A stretch of DNA of 64,000 bases. Source: Hyphomicrobiales bacterium 4NK60-0047b (lineage in GTDB: Bacteria > Pseudomonadota > Alphaproteobacteria > Rhizobiales > HXMU1428-3). This document shows, piece after piece, positions 1 to 9,279 of the stretch (its first letter is position 1; each line of letters opens with the position of its first letter). Below the pieces are notes generated by a model. The model did not search any database. It was not told the origin of the DNA and was given only the letters and a program-made list of their open reading frames with translations. The DNA is taken from contig BAABWY010000004.1 of assembly GCA_040367435.1 (NCBI GenBank), positions 124,001-188,000 on the forward strand, written 5' to 3'. The translations under genes were made by a program, and so were the position numbers.

Positions 1-187
1 TGATTTTAGGTCTATTGCGTCTATCGACCACACCAGTTGGAAAATGCCATAAAAGGTCAATTTTGCGTGGGTCTTTTACTTCGCCTGGGCGATCGATAAG
101 CTTGGTAAGTAAGGTCTTTAACCTAGGGCCGATGCCTTTTAAGGTATCTACATCACTAAACAGGGGTTGAAGGATTGTTGGACGCAT
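1..187 (-). CDS. recG: ATP-dependent DNA helicase RecG, N-terminal fragment
   Basis: Only the first 62 codons lie inside the window; the gene runs off the left edge. The reverse-strand translation begins MRPTILQPLFSDVDTL and contains KGIGPRLKTLL, the helix-hairpin-helix-like start of the RecG wedge region, then LLWHFPTGVVDRR, which matches the RecG family pattern 'LLLHLPxxxxDRR'. RecG remodels stalled replication forks and branched DNA. The divergent neighbour is sdhE followed by mfd, a gene order familiar from Hyphomicrobiales. The helicase motifs cannot be seen here, so the assignment rests on the N-terminus and the neighbours. Confidence 0.85.
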   Translation of the reverse strand, partial: MRPTILQPLFSDVDTLKGIGPRLKTLLTKLIDRPGEVKDPRKIDLLWHFPTGVVDRRNRPKI

Positions 188-373
188 TTATAAGACCTAA
201 AGGTTTAACCTTTGAAATTGATTAGTGAATTAGATTTGTTATTTTGCTCTTTGGTGAGAGCTTTGTTTGTTAATCGTGTTTAACAAGGTGCAAATGGGTG
301 ATATATATGCTATTTGCCTCTAGCTATTTTAAGCGGCACTTTCCTTTATACAAGATAAAAACTGAGGTTTTTC

Positions 374-640
374 ATGGTTGAGCACAGCTCTTTAACTGAC
401 AAACAAAAGCGTCTTATATACCGCGCTAACCATCGCGGTACAAAAGAGATGGATTGGCTGATGGGTAAGTTTGTTGAAACGAATATTGCTTTGATGGATG
501 AAAACAAGGTTGATCATGTTGATGCACTGTTGAAATTGGCAGAACCTGAGATTGAAGCCTGGCTGATGGGCAAATCTTCTGATTACCCGGAAGAATTTGA
601 TGATTTGATCAAAGAAATACAAATGTTTCACAAGTTATAA
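374..640 (+). CDS. sdhE: FAD assembly factor SdhE
   Basis: An 88-residue protein of the SdhE/YgfY (Sdh5) family, which promotes covalent flavinylation of the succinate dehydrogenase flavoprotein SdhA. The diagnostic RGxxE motif is present as RGTKE at about residues 21-25, followed by MDWLMGKF, and a second conserved acidic block (EIEAWLMG) lies near residues 60-67. Length fits the family. The start is the ATG at 374. It lies 69 bases before mfd on the same strand. A 9-bp near-perfect stem at 641-662 lies between them but lacks a U-tract. The family call is secure; the flavinylation role is family knowledge. Confidence 0.93.
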   Translation: MVEHSSLTDKQKRLIYRANHRGTKEMDWLMGKFVETNIALMDENKVDHVDALLKLAEPEIEAWLMGKSSDYPEEFDDLIKEIQMFHKL

Positions 641-709
641 GTGTACTTAATAATAAGTGCACCACCTCTTCATATTTCCTTTTAACTCTTTAGTTTGCAG
701 ACATTACCT

Positions 710-3700
710 ATGACGACTTCTCACTCCTCACATATCGCTTCTCTCATACAGGTCAAAAAAAGTTTGTCCGAGGCTGATACTCCTTTGTCGATAGGGTTGG
801 GGCGTATTGTAGAGGGGCAGGAGCCACTTGTTTTAGCTGAGCTGCTTGATTTGCTTGCTAAGGTTAAAGATGGTGTTCATGACGTTATTCATGTTTGTAG
901 AGATGACCAAAGACTGGCTTCTTTAAAAGAAGGGTTAGAGTTTTTTGCTCCAAAGCTTAAAGTGTTGAGCTTTTCTGCCTGGGATTGTGTTCCTTATGAT
1001 CGCTCTGGTCCAAGAGCTGATATTATTGCGGAACGCATTGCGACTTTGGCTCAACTGGAGAAAGGAAAACGCCGGGGGCCGCGTTTAATTTTAACCACTC
1101 CGCGCGCTCTTTTGCAGCGGGTGCCGCCTCGTTCTTTTATACGCAGTAACATTAAAATTTTAAGTCCAGGGAAACGGGTTGACCGAGCTCGATTGCTTGC
1201 TCGCCTTTCAGCTATGGGTTATATGCGCTCTGAAATGGTGATTGATAAGGGTGAGTTTGCTGTTCGTGGTGGAATTATTGATTTGTTCCTGGCTGGTTAC
1301 AAACAGCCCATTCGTCTTGACTTTTGGGGTGATGAATTAGAGAGCATTCGCCAGTTTGATGCCGGTTCGCAGCGGACGACGAATAAGCTCAATCGGGTTA
1401 CTCTTTTGCCCGTAAGTGAAGTCGATTTTAGCGAGGATGCACGTGCTCTGTTTCGCAAGCGGTATTTAGAACATTTTGGAGCGCCGCAACGTAGTGATGC
1501 ACTTTATGATGCGGTGAGTGAGGGCCAAAGTTTTCAGGGCCAGGAACACTGGCTTAGCTTCTTTCATGAAAATCTTGATTGTTTATTTGATTATGTGTCT
1601 GATCCGATCATTTCTGAAGAAGCTGATATATCAGGTGCTATAACGGCTCATTTTGATCAAATTGATGAACATTTTGAAGCGAGGAAACAAGCGCTCGAAG
1701 TTCAAAATTTTGGAGCGCCACCTTATAACCCAGTGCCGGTTGAGCAGTTATTTTTAACGCGTGAAGACTGGAAGGGGTTTGAGAATAAATATTCTTACCT
1801 ACAACTTAGTCCCTTTGATTTAGATAGAGATGAGCGATTTGATGAGCTCTATTCTCTTGAGGGGAAAGCTGGGATTAATTTTGTTGTTGAGCGCCGTGAT
1901 GAACGCGCAAGCCTTTTTAATTCAGTTGTTCGTAAAATTAAAGATCGGCAGGGTAAGGGAAAACAAATTCTGATTGCAGCCTGGTCGAGTGGTTCTCGAG
2001 AGCGGTTGATTAATTTGCTGCAAGACGCCGGTTTAGAGGGGCATGAAAAGTGTGAAAACTGGCAAGAAGCACAAGAGCTTTCTTCAGGCGTTGTGGGTTT
2101 CATTGTTCTTGGAATTGAAGCTGGGTTTGAGACCGATGATTGTTTGATTATTGGTGAGCAGGATATTCTGGGTGATCGATTGGTGCGCCGTAAGCGCCGT
2201 GCTAAGAGCGATGCAGATGTTTTAAAAGAAGCGTCGACGCTTTCTATTGGTGATTTGATTGTTCACAATGAACATGGCATTGGTAAATTTATCGGCCTTA
2301 AAACCATCACTGCAGTTGGTGCACCGCATGATTGTTTGGAGCTAGTTTATCATGGGGGTGACAAGCTTTATCTCCCGGTAGAGAATATTGAGCTGCTGAC
2401 CCGGTTTGGAGCGGAAGGAAGCACAGCTGAGTTAGACCGACTTGGTGGCACGGCCTGGCAAGCTCGAAAAGCTAAAATCAAGAAAAAACTTCTTGATATG
2501 GCGGGCAAGCTGATTGATATCGCGGCGAAACGAGCGCTTCGAAAAGCTGAGAGTTATGAAGTGCCAAACGATCAATGGGATGAATTTACGGCTCGTTTTC
2601 CTTTTGATGAAACTGAAGATCAACTCTCCAGTATTGAAGCCGTTCGCGATGATTTGGCATCTGGCAAGCCAATGGACCGTTTGATATGTGGTGATGTAGG
2701 CTTTGGTAAAACTGAAGTTGCTATGCGGGCTGCGTTTGTTGCAGCTATGAGCGGGGCTCAAGTGGCTATTGTTGCGCCAACAACCCTTTTGGCGCGCCAG
2801 CATTATCAGGGCTTCACAAGCCGTTTTGAAGGTTTGCCCTTGAAGATTGGTCATGCCTCTCGTCTTGTCTCACATAAAGATTTGCGTTTGACAAAAGAGG
2901 GTGTGAAGGATGGCCAGATTGATATTGTCATTGGCACCCACGCTTTACTTGGTAAGTCGATTGAATTTCATAATCTTGGGCTTTTGATTATTGATGAAGA
3001 GCAACATTTTGGTGTGCAGCATAAAGAACGATTAAAAGAGCTTAAAGATAATGTGCATGTGCTCACTCTTTCAGCCACGCCAATACCTCGAACTTTGCAG
3101 ATGTCTCTGACGGGGGTTCGTGATCTCTCGCTTATTACGACGCCACCTGTGGACCGTTTGGCCGTGCGGACTTATGTGAGCCCGTTTGACCCGGTTGTTA
3201 TTCGCAACGCTCTGCTGCGGGAACGGTTTAGAGGGGGGCAGAGCTTTTTTGTTTGTCCGCGCGTGAGTGATCTGGATGAAGCGGAGAGTTTGATTAAAGA
3301 GCACGTGCCTGAAATTCGCGTTGTTCGCGCACATGGTCAGATGCCGACGGGTGAGCTTGAAGATGTGATGAACGCGTTTTATGACCGTAAATATGATTGT
3401 CTGCTTTCAACTACGATTATCGAATCTGGTTTGGACATCCCAACCGCGAACACGATGATTATTTACCGGGCCGATCATTTTGGACTCTCGCAACTTTATC
3501 AATTAAGAGGCCGTGTAGGGCGTTCGAAGACCAGAGCATATGCTTATATGACGACACCGGTGAATAAAGCGCTGACACCAGCTGCTGAAAAACGATTGAA
3601 AATCCTAGCTTCTCTCGACACATTAGGGGCTGGCTTTACGTTAGCCGCACATGATCTTGATATGCGGGGCGCTGGTAATTTGGTTGGGGAAGAGCAATCA

Positions 3701-4273
3701 GGTCATATTCGTGAGATTGGCTATGAGCTTTATCAATCTATGCTTGAAGAGGCGATTGAAGACTTGAAGCATGGTGGCGGTGCAGAGCGTGAGGAAGACT
3801 GGACACCGGTTATTCAGGTTGGGACAGCAGTACTTATTCCTGAAAGTTACGTGAAAGACTTGCAGTTGCGTCTTAGCCTTTATCGCAAGGCCTCAACATT
3901 ACCTGAGAAGGAAGATATTGATGCGTTTAAAGCTGAGTTGCATGATCGGTTTGGACCGCCCCCTGATGAGGTGAAACACCTTCTCTCTATCATGTATATA
4001 AAAACCCTTTGTAGAAAATGCGGTGTTGCGACTATTGATGCTGGGCCAATGGGGGCGCAAGTTTCGTTCCATCGTAACAAGTTCTCTAACCCTGGTGGGT
4101 TAATTGAATTTGCGGCAGCACGGCCTTCTAAAGTTAAATTGCAGGCCAATCATAAGATGACCTTTAAAGATAAATGGGAAGATGATGATGAACGGATTGC
4201 CGGTGTTATTGAGCTAACCGAGGAATTAGTAAAATTATCAACTCTTTCTAGTGATGCTTCAGTTGCCCACTAG
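710..4273 (+). CDS. mfd: Transcription-repair coupling factor Mfd
   Basis: A large SF2 ATPase that removes RNA polymerase stalled at lesions and recruits UvrA. Domains in order: UvrB-like N-terminal modules (about residues 20-470); the RNA-polymerase-interacting CarD-like domain with IGDLIVHNEHGIGKF near 511; the translocase core with Walker A GFGKTE near 664, the DEEQ box near 761 and SATPIPRTLQMS after it; the second RecA lobe with ESGLDIPTAN and QLRGRVGRS; then the C-terminal TRCF domain. About 1,187 residues, normal for Mfd. I chose the ATG at 710 over an in-frame TTG at 695; neither has a strong ribosome-binding site. The last eight residues, SSDASVAH, and the stop codon lie inside a copy of the dispersed repeat described at 4249-4330, so the C-terminus was probably reshaped by repeat insertion. 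Confidence 0.97.
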   Translation: MTTSHSSHIASLIQVKKSLSEADTPLSIGLGRIVEGQEPLVLAELLDLLAKVKDGVHDVIHVCRDDQRLASLKEGLEFFAPKLKVLSFSAWDCVPYDRSGPRADIIAERIATLAQLEKGKRRGPRLILTTPRALLQRVPPRSFIRSNIKILSPGKRVDRARLLARLSAMGYMRSEMVIDKGEFAVRGGIIDLFLAGYKQPIRLDFWGDELESIRQFDAGSQRTTNKLNRVTLLPVSEVDFSEDARALFRKRYLEHFGAPQRSDALYDAVSEGQSFQGQEHWLSFFHENLDCLFDYVSDPIISEEADISGAITAHFDQIDEHFEARKQALEVQNFGAPPYNPVPVEQLFLTREDWKGFENKYSYLQLSPFDLDRDERFDELYSLEGKAGINFVVERRDERASLFNSVVRKIKDRQGKGKQILIAAWSSGSRERLINLLQDAGLEGHEKCENWQEAQELSSGVVGFIVLGIEAGFETDDCLIIGEQDILGDRLVRRKRRAKSDADVLKEASTLSIGDLIVHNEHGIGKFIGLKTITAVGAPHDCLELVYHGGDKLYLPVENIELLTRFGAEGSTAELDRLGGTAWQARKAKIKKKLLDMAGKLIDIAAKRALRKAESYEVPNDQWDEFTARFPFDETEDQLSSIEAVRDDLASGKPMDRLICGDVGFGKTEVAMRAAFVAAMSGAQVAIVAPTTLLARQHYQGFTSRFEGLPLKIGHASRLVSHKDLRLTKEGVKDGQIDIVIGTHALLGKSIEFHNLGLLIIDEEQHFGVQHKERLKELKDNVHVLTLSATPIPRTLQMSLTGVRDLSLITTPPVDRLAVRTYVSPFDPVVIRNALLRERFRGGQSFFVCPRVSDLDEAESLIKEHVPEIRVVRAHGQMPTGELEDVMNAFYDRKYDCLLSTTIIESGLDIPTANTMIIYRADHFGLSQLYQLRGRVGRSKTRAYAYMTTPVNKALTPAAEKRLKILASLDTLGAGFTLAAHDLDMRGAGNLVGEEQSGHIREIGYELYQSMLEEAIEDLKHGGGAEREEDWTPVIQVGTAVLIPESYVKDLQLRLSLYRKASTLPEKEDIDAFKAELHDRFGPPPDEVKHLLSIMYIKTLCRKCGVATIDAGPMGAQVSFHRNKFSNPGGLIEFAAARPSKVKLQANHKMTFKDKWEDDDERIAGVIELTEELVKLSTLSSDASVAH

Positions 4274-4330
4274 CAACCTCATTCTCTAGTGATGCTTCAG
4301 ATGCCCACAAAGCATCCGCATGAGACTAGT
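4249..4330. repeat. Dispersed intergenic repeat, locus 1 (tandem pair)
   Basis: Two side-by-side units share CTAGTGATGCTTCAG(T/A)TGCCCAC: the first at about 4249-4278, continuing into TAGCAACC, and the second at about 4287-4319, continuing into AAAGCATCCGC. A partial third CTAGTGATGC starts near 4326. Related units occur at 7416-7500, 38180-38259, 45861-45945 and 55411-55695. The first unit overlaps the end of mfd and provides its stop codon. It lies between convergent mfd and the 4341-5744 gene. Confidence 0.75.
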
Positions 4331-4340
4331 GATGCCTAGA

Positions 4341-5744
4341 TTAAGCAGCGTCTTCTTCTTTGACTTGAACTGTTGAGTTGTCTTTTTGAGTGCTGTGTTT
4401 TTTCAGAAATTCATCGGCATTTTGCTCACCGTCATATTCTGTGATTTCTGCGTTGAGGTTGACTGTCATTGGTGAACAATCACTATCGCAGATGAACTTT
4501 GTTTGTTTTAAAATGCCTTCAACACGCTGGACAACATTGATGGCTTGTTTTTGGTTCGTGTTTGGAAGGGTGAGAACGAATTTCCTGCCAGAAATTCTGG
4601 ACAGAAGATCTTCACCGCGATTGATGGTCATCAAAATCTCTGAGACTTGTTTCAGGACTTGATCGCCGGATGCAAAGCCATAATCTCTGTTTATTTCTTC
4701 AATGTTTTCGATTGTGATATTAATGAGAGAAAACTTCTTACTTAAAGGCAGATATTCTTCTAATAAATAATCTAGATGCTCTCTGAAATAGCTGTAGGTG
4801 TATAGACCTGTTAGTGCGTCATTTGTTGGGATATGCCGAGCTTCTAGATATGTTTTGGCTAGGGTGTCTCTGAAGCGATGTTCCTGGATTAATGCTTTGG
4901 TTCTCAGGACCAGCTCGTTCTTGTTTAGAGGAGCTTCAATGAAGTCTGTTACACCAGCTTCATATGGAATGTGGCTATCTGATAGTTTGGATGGATGTGC
5001 AACAAGTAATATGGGCAGTGAATAAAGCTCGGCGTTCATTCGCACGGTTTCGATGAACTCCAGGTATCTTGCTGGGTTTCTTCCGCCATTAATAATGAGA
5101 ATATCAAATTTGTCTCTCTCTAAATAATCAAAGGCAGCTTGAGTGGATAAAGCGCCAACGAGAGTTGCTATTGGAGAGAGTGTTTCTTCAATTCTGGAGA
5201 AACCGTTTGGACGACCAGTAACCAGAAAAGTGGCGTTTTCATGTGAAACTAAAGAAGAGCGATCATATTTTTGGGTTAGGCCATATTGCTCATTTATAGT
5301 GCTGCGCCGGTTTAATTCTTTATCCATCGTATCCAGTCTAACAAGTGATTTGAGACGGGAAATTATTGATGGAACTCTTATGGGACCGAACAAAAGATCA
5401 TTAAATGAATGATTGAAGATTTCTTTGGTTTGGTCACAGATTGAGTTTGAAATTCCGACGCTGAGTATTTTAATGGTACTTGTTGCGGGATTGTTTTTGA
5501 TGGTTTCAGCCAGTTTGTTGCATTTTAAAAAGCCTGTCTCCTCAGTTAAACCTTCAAGGTTGAAGATGAGAATGTCATGTGCATGAGCTTGTTTTAAAGC
5601 TATCGCGAGATTTTGAAATGTTGTCTCAACCGTTTCAAAACCAGATTGGTTTATGGCGTTCATCAATTTTTGTTGCTGGTTTGAGGCTGTATTGCTTGAG
5701 CCAACAAGTATGACTGTGCTTTTCTCGGTCATTTGATGTTCCAT
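4341..5744 (-). CDS. PleD-like response regulator with degenerate GGDEF domain
   Basis: About 467 residues. An N-terminal receiver-like segment is followed by a second receiver-like segment (DILIIN...LPILLVAHP...AGVTDFIEAPLNKNELVLR) and a C-terminal GGDEF-fold domain starting at DALTGLYTYSYF. That is the PleD architecture (REC-REC-GGDEF), whose active members make cyclic di-GMP. Key residues look lost: the GGDEF signature reads SGRKF, the metal-binding DxDxFKxIND stretch reads NITIENIEEIN, and the second receiver has N at the expected phospho-Asp position (LIINGG). I infer a non-catalytic regulator, perhaps a GTP or c-di-GMP sensor or protein-interaction partner. Start: ATG at 5744; a longer frame with TTG at 5762 also exists. 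Confidence 0.75.
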   Translation of the reverse strand: MEHQMTEKSTVILVGSSNTASNQQQKLMNAINQSGFETVETTFQNLAIALKQAHAHDILIFNLEGLTEETGFLKCNKLAETIKNNPATSTIKILSVGISNSICDQTKEIFNHSFNDLLFGPIRVPSIISRLKSLVRLDTMDKELNRRSTINEQYGLTQKYDRSSLVSHENATFLVTGRPNGFSRIEETLSPIATLVGALSTQAAFDYLERDKFDILIINGGRNPARYLEFIETVRMNAELYSLPILLVAHPSKLSDSHIPYEAGVTDFIEAPLNKNELVLRTKALIQEHRFRDTLAKTYLEARHIPTNDALTGLYTYSYFREHLDYLLEEYLPLSKKFSLINITIENIEEINRDYGFASGDQVLKQVSEILMTINRGEDLLSRISGRKFVLTLPNTNQKQAINVVQRVEGILKQTKFICDSDCSPMTVNLNAEITEYDGEQNADEFLKKHSTQKDNSTVQVKEEDAA

Positions 5745-5806
5745 GTTTTTTAATTTCAACAAGGACTATTGCATTATTTCCTTTAAAAACTGGTAACTTT
5801 ACGGAG

Positions 5807-7399
5807 CTATCTCTTGTCTAATGTTTTTAAATCTTTTCGGATAAGTTTTCCGGCCAGGTTGCGGGGTAGTTTTTTTATGAAATGAAAGGATTTAGGGTGT
5901 TTGTAGGGGGCTAATGTGTCATTCAGCGATGTTTTTAGGTCATCTAGTATATTGGTTTTGTTCAAAGTTTCGTCTTTTAAAACTAGTAAAGCCACTATGA
6001 TTGATAAATCATCGTGAATTTGATTTTCGAAAACGGCAGCTTCAGCGATTTCTTTGTGTGAGGTTAATACAGTTTCAATTTCCTGAGGTGAAACTCGGTA
6101 TCCTTGAGCATTCATGACATCATCTGCCCGGCCTAAATGTGTCAGGTAGTTGTTTTCATCAATGATGCCTCTATCACCGGTGATAAACCAATCTCCACAA
6201 AAGGCATTTTTCATTTCTTCTGGTCTGTTCCAATATTTCAGCATGAGACCTGGATCAGATTTATGAACGGCTATTAAACCTTTCTCACCTTTTGTGCGCT
6301 CAATTGGTTTTTCCGGAACAGTCTCTTCTTTAAGAATGGTGACGGTGCGGCCTTTCTGAATTCGACCTTTTGCTTTTGGAGAGTGTTTGGTGCCTATTGT
6401 CGTCGAGACATATGTTGAGATTTCACTTTGGCCTAAGGCCTCATATAGTTTTGTATCAGTTTGCTTTTGCCATTCATTGTGTAATCCATCATTTAAAGCT
6501 TCACCGGCTGTTAATCCATGACGCAGATTTTTTAGATCCTCTGGTGTGGGAGCAGCATATTTTAAGATTTGTCTGTAAACGCCGGGGACGGCGGCGAAAA
6601 TTGTTGCACCATGAGTTTTAATTAATTCTGGCCATAGGTCGGGTGTTTTTTCTTTTGGGGATTGAGCTGAATAGATTAATGCAGTTGCACCCCAAAGCCA
6701 TGGGTCCATGAGACCGACGCCTAATGTGTATGTCCAATTAAATTCGCCCGCATGGAGGACAATGTCCTCTTCATTCATTTGGTGCCAACCTGCCTGCATT
6801 GGCAAGCGGCCCTTGATGACACGCTGGGCATGTAGCACGCCTTTTGGTTTGCCTGTTGTACCTGATGAATAAATTAAAAAAGCTGGATCATCCTCACGAG
6901 TTTTTGCATAGGCAAGGGGGTGTGATTTTTGCCGGAAAGATAGAATGTCTGCTTCGTGAATTTGTTCAACAGGATGTTGGAGGTCAGTTGGCATTTTCAA
7001 GTTAGCTGATACGGCGCAGTGTTTGGCGCCAGTATCTTTCAAAAAAAAGGAGACTTCATTTGCAGTGAGCCCTGGTGAGAGGGGGATTGGGATTATTCCA
7101 GCCGCTATTGCTCCAAAAAAAGTAAGAGCAAATGGTGTATCACTTCTCAGGCGAAGAGGAAGAAAGTCACCCGGATGTAACCCTTTGTTTAAGAGGCCGT
7201 TTGCTATGCTTCTAATGGCGAGGTCCAGGTCGCTATAAGTCCAGCAATCGGGTAGTGATGTTTGCGGAGTGTTACTGATGATTTTAAGGGCAATAGCGTC
7301 TGGGGTGTGAATAGCTTTCCGGCCAACCGTGAATTCACTTAAGTTAAAGGGAGCTTTTTTTGAAGATGAAACGTCTTTCATTTTTAAGTGTTCCTTCAT
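5807..7399 (-). CDS. AMP-binding acyl-CoA synthetase (benzoate/medium-chain ligase-like)
   Basis: A 530-residue member of the adenylate-forming ANL superfamily that would activate a carboxylic acid to acyl-AMP and then acyl-CoA. Core motifs are intact: the P-loop YSSGTTGKPKG, the adenine-binding YEALGQSE region, the hinge GDRGIID...HLGRADD, and the C-terminal catalytic lysine in PRNLAGKLIRKDL. The GEFNWTYTLG segment resembles benzoate-CoA and medium-chain ligases, but the substrate cannot be read from sequence. Next upstream on the same strand is a second ligase-like protein (7613-9265) lacking these motifs, so the two may work as a pair. A dispersed repeat lies between them. Confidence 0.85.
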   Translation of the reverse strand: MKEHLKMKDVSSSKKAPFNLSEFTVGRKAIHTPDAIALKIISNTPQTSLPDCWTYSDLDLAIRSIANGLLNKGLHPGDFLPLRLRSDTPFALTFFGAIAAGIIPIPLSPGLTANEVSFFLKDTGAKHCAVSANLKMPTDLQHPVEQIHEADILSFRQKSHPLAYAKTREDDPAFLIYSSGTTGKPKGVLHAQRVIKGRLPMQAGWHQMNEEDIVLHAGEFNWTYTLGVGLMDPWLWGATALIYSAQSPKEKTPDLWPELIKTHGATIFAAVPGVYRQILKYAAPTPEDLKNLRHGLTAGEALNDGLHNEWQKQTDTKLYEALGQSEISTYVSTTIGTKHSPKAKGRIQKGRTVTILKEETVPEKPIERTKGEKGLIAVHKSDPGLMLKYWNRPEEMKNAFCGDWFITGDRGIIDENNYLTHLGRADDVMNAQGYRVSPQEIETVLTSHKEIAEAAVFENQIHDDLSIIVALLVLKDETLNKTNILDDLKTSLNDTLAPYKHPKSFHFIKKLPRNLAGKLIRKDLKTLDKR

Positions 7400-7415
7400 G
7401 TTGCTCTCTTTTTTA

Positions 7416-7500
7416 GTGTGCCTTCAGTTGCCCATCAGCAACCGGCACTGTGCTTCAGATACTCACTTTTTAAGCGTCGCTTCAGTTTTATAGCAGAAAC
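7416..7500. repeat. Dispersed intergenic repeat, locus 2
   Basis: Contains CCTTCAGTTGCCCATCAGCAACC (7421-7443), then the diverged units TGCTTCAGATACTCAC (about 7451-7466) and CGCTTCAG (about 7479). It is the same family as at 4249-4330 and three other loci. It occupies most of the gap between the two ligase genes. Units 2 and 3 are more diverged than the first. Confidence 0.6.
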
Positions 7501-7612
7501 CACAGCAAGCACCTGTTCGAGGAACCGTTGGTGTTACCTCATTTAGCGATTGCGTTAAAACCTGAAGGAATTGAAGGGCTGTGGTGTTTGTTTCATAATT
7601 GGGTTTTAGACT

Positions 7613-9265
7613 CTAGCCAAAGTTTAATATGGCTTGGCGTTCTATGAAGCCTTCAGGGGATCTTGGGATTTCTTCAACTGTGACAAGCTTTTCAGGTATT
7701 TTAGCGGGTGAGATTTGTTGATCCAGTAGAAATTGTTTGAATTCTTCGTAGGATAAGGTCTCGTGAGGAGAGGGGATGATCGCTGCAAATAAGCGTTCTC
7801 CTAAAGCTGGGTCTTTGATTGAAAAGGCTGCGGCATCTACAAAGCCTGGGTATTGTTGGTAGATTTTATCAAGTTCAGCACCGTTTAACATAGTGCTGCC
7901 ATAGTAAATTTCATCTTGCGATGGGGTGACTTTCAGCATTGTCATGCCTTGATCAATGATTTTTGCTGAGAGATTGGATTTTTCCCAGTGTGTATCAAAG
8001 TTACTCAATTGAGTGGTTGTCATGATTGGTTGCCATTCAGTGAAGCCTACAGCCATGCCATTTAATTCCATACGTCCTTTTAATGTGTCGTTTTCATCGC
8101 CAGCTTTTTGTGCTGCACCTTGTATGCGTGTTTCTATAAATGGTGGGTTCAATTCTTCACCATTTGTACCGGGTTGTGCGCCGAGGCAAATTTCACCAAT
8201 TTGAATGATTTGTTCATCTCTGTTTTTATGTTTGTGCTGGGCGTAAATACACAAACCATTCAAGTTGTATATATGGGTAGATTCAGCGTTCAATTTAACT
8301 TTTGGCAATTTTTCGGCCAGTTTATATGGTGTTGGTGATACCAGTGCTAAGTGAGGATATTGCGCAACTTCTGAGAAGCTTTGCGTAAATGCTTGATCAA
8401 GCTTCTCCCCAAGTGATTGAGGGATGACGGCTAGATTGATGTTGTTCTGTTTTATGCGCTCAATCAGCGGAGCAATCTTTAAAGAGCCTGCAATGTGAAG
8501 TGTGCCAGCTTCTAAGATCCAGGGGAGTATGGTTGTTACCAGGCCTGTTAGGTTGGTTGGTGAATATGTTGAAAGTAGCTTAGGAGATGATTGAAGTTTT
8601 ATTTCTGAGCTTACAACGTGGGCATTGGCCATCAGCTGGATGTGAGTGTAGGCAACAGGATCTACTCTAGATGTTTCAGCATCAACACAGCTTCTTGTCC
8701 AGCCTATGAAAGCTACTTGTTCTCCCGACCGAGTGATTAAAACTTCAGGGCTTTCTTCAGCTGTTATGTCCGTCGTAATTGTTGTTGTGATGTCTGGTAA
8801 TGGTGTGACGCCATCTGTTAAATTATTACCAAGCCCATAGATGAAACGAACGCTTGTTTGTGCTGCTGCAATCTCAAACATGGTTTCAAAAGGATTGTGA
8901 TCAAGAACAGACTGGTGAGCTATTATTGCGCGTGGATTTAATTTTTCAAGCGCTGCTTCTATTTCTACTTTTCTCCAATGAGCAGGAATAAGGCAGGGGA
9001 CAAGACCAGCGTTTAGAATTGATAGTAAAATTAGTGGGGTTTCTGCAATGTTTGGTAGTTGGACGACAACAATATCACCATCAGCGAATTGAGCTTGGCG
9101 AAGAAACGCGGCTGTGTGGCGGATATAGCGGGCTGATTGCTTGTATGTTAGTTCATCAATTGAGCGGAGGCCTAGACGTTCTCTGTTAGCGCTATCTGTT
9201 AGGGCTAATGCATCGGCTTGTTTTTCAGCGTGAGAAAGAAAAATAGTGTCAATTGTCTGACTCAT
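7613..9265 (-). CDS. Degenerate AMP-dependent synthetase/ligase homologue
   Basis: About 550 residues with an ANL-type layout. The N-terminal region has GDIVVVQLPNIAETPLILLSILNAGLVPCLIP, typical of ligases, and the C-terminal subdomain has the usual GFVDAAAFSIKDPALGERLFAAIIP and PAKIPEKLVTVEEIPRSPEGFIER. The central ATP-binding loop (SSGTTGxPKG) is absent; the matching place reads GWTRSCVDAETSRVDP. The YGxTE-type adenine motif and the TGD hinge aspartate are not recognisable, and the C-terminal lysine of PxxxxGK is replaced (PEGFIER). I infer a catalytically dead paralogue, perhaps a carrier- or ligase-binding partner of the intact enzyme downstream. Start: ATG at 9265, with GGAC upstream; an ATG at 9277 is also in frame. 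Confidence 0.7.
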   Translation of the reverse strand: MSQTIDTIFLSHAEKQADALALTDSANRERLGLRSIDELTYKQSARYIRHTAAFLRQAQFADGDIVVVQLPNIAETPLILLSILNAGLVPCLIPAHWRKVEIEAALEKLNPRAIIAHQSVLDHNPFETMFEIAAAQTSVRFIYGLGNNLTDGVTPLPDITTTITTDITAEESPEVLITRSGEQVAFIGWTRSCVDAETSRVDPVAYTHIQLMANAHVVSSEIKLQSSPKLLSTYSPTNLTGLVTTILPWILEAGTLHIAGSLKIAPLIERIKQNNINLAVIPQSLGEKLDQAFTQSFSEVAQYPHLALVSPTPYKLAEKLPKVKLNAESTHIYNLNGLCIYAQHKHKNRDEQIIQIGEICLGAQPGTNGEELNPPFIETRIQGAAQKAGDENDTLKGRMELNGMAVGFTEWQPIMTTTQLSNFDTHWEKSNLSAKIIDQGMTMLKVTPSQDEIYYGSTMLNGAELDKIYQQYPGFVDAAAFSIKDPALGERLFAAIIPSPHETLSYEEFKQFLLDQQISPAKIPEKLVTVEEIPRSPEGFIERQAILNFG

Positions 9266-9279
9266 TGAGATGTCCATGT

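Noticed and set aside
2432-2854. 140-codon frame antisense to mfd
   Set aside because: Lies wholly opposite a well-conserved helicase region; the product is low in recognisable motifs and reflects the complementary codon pattern.
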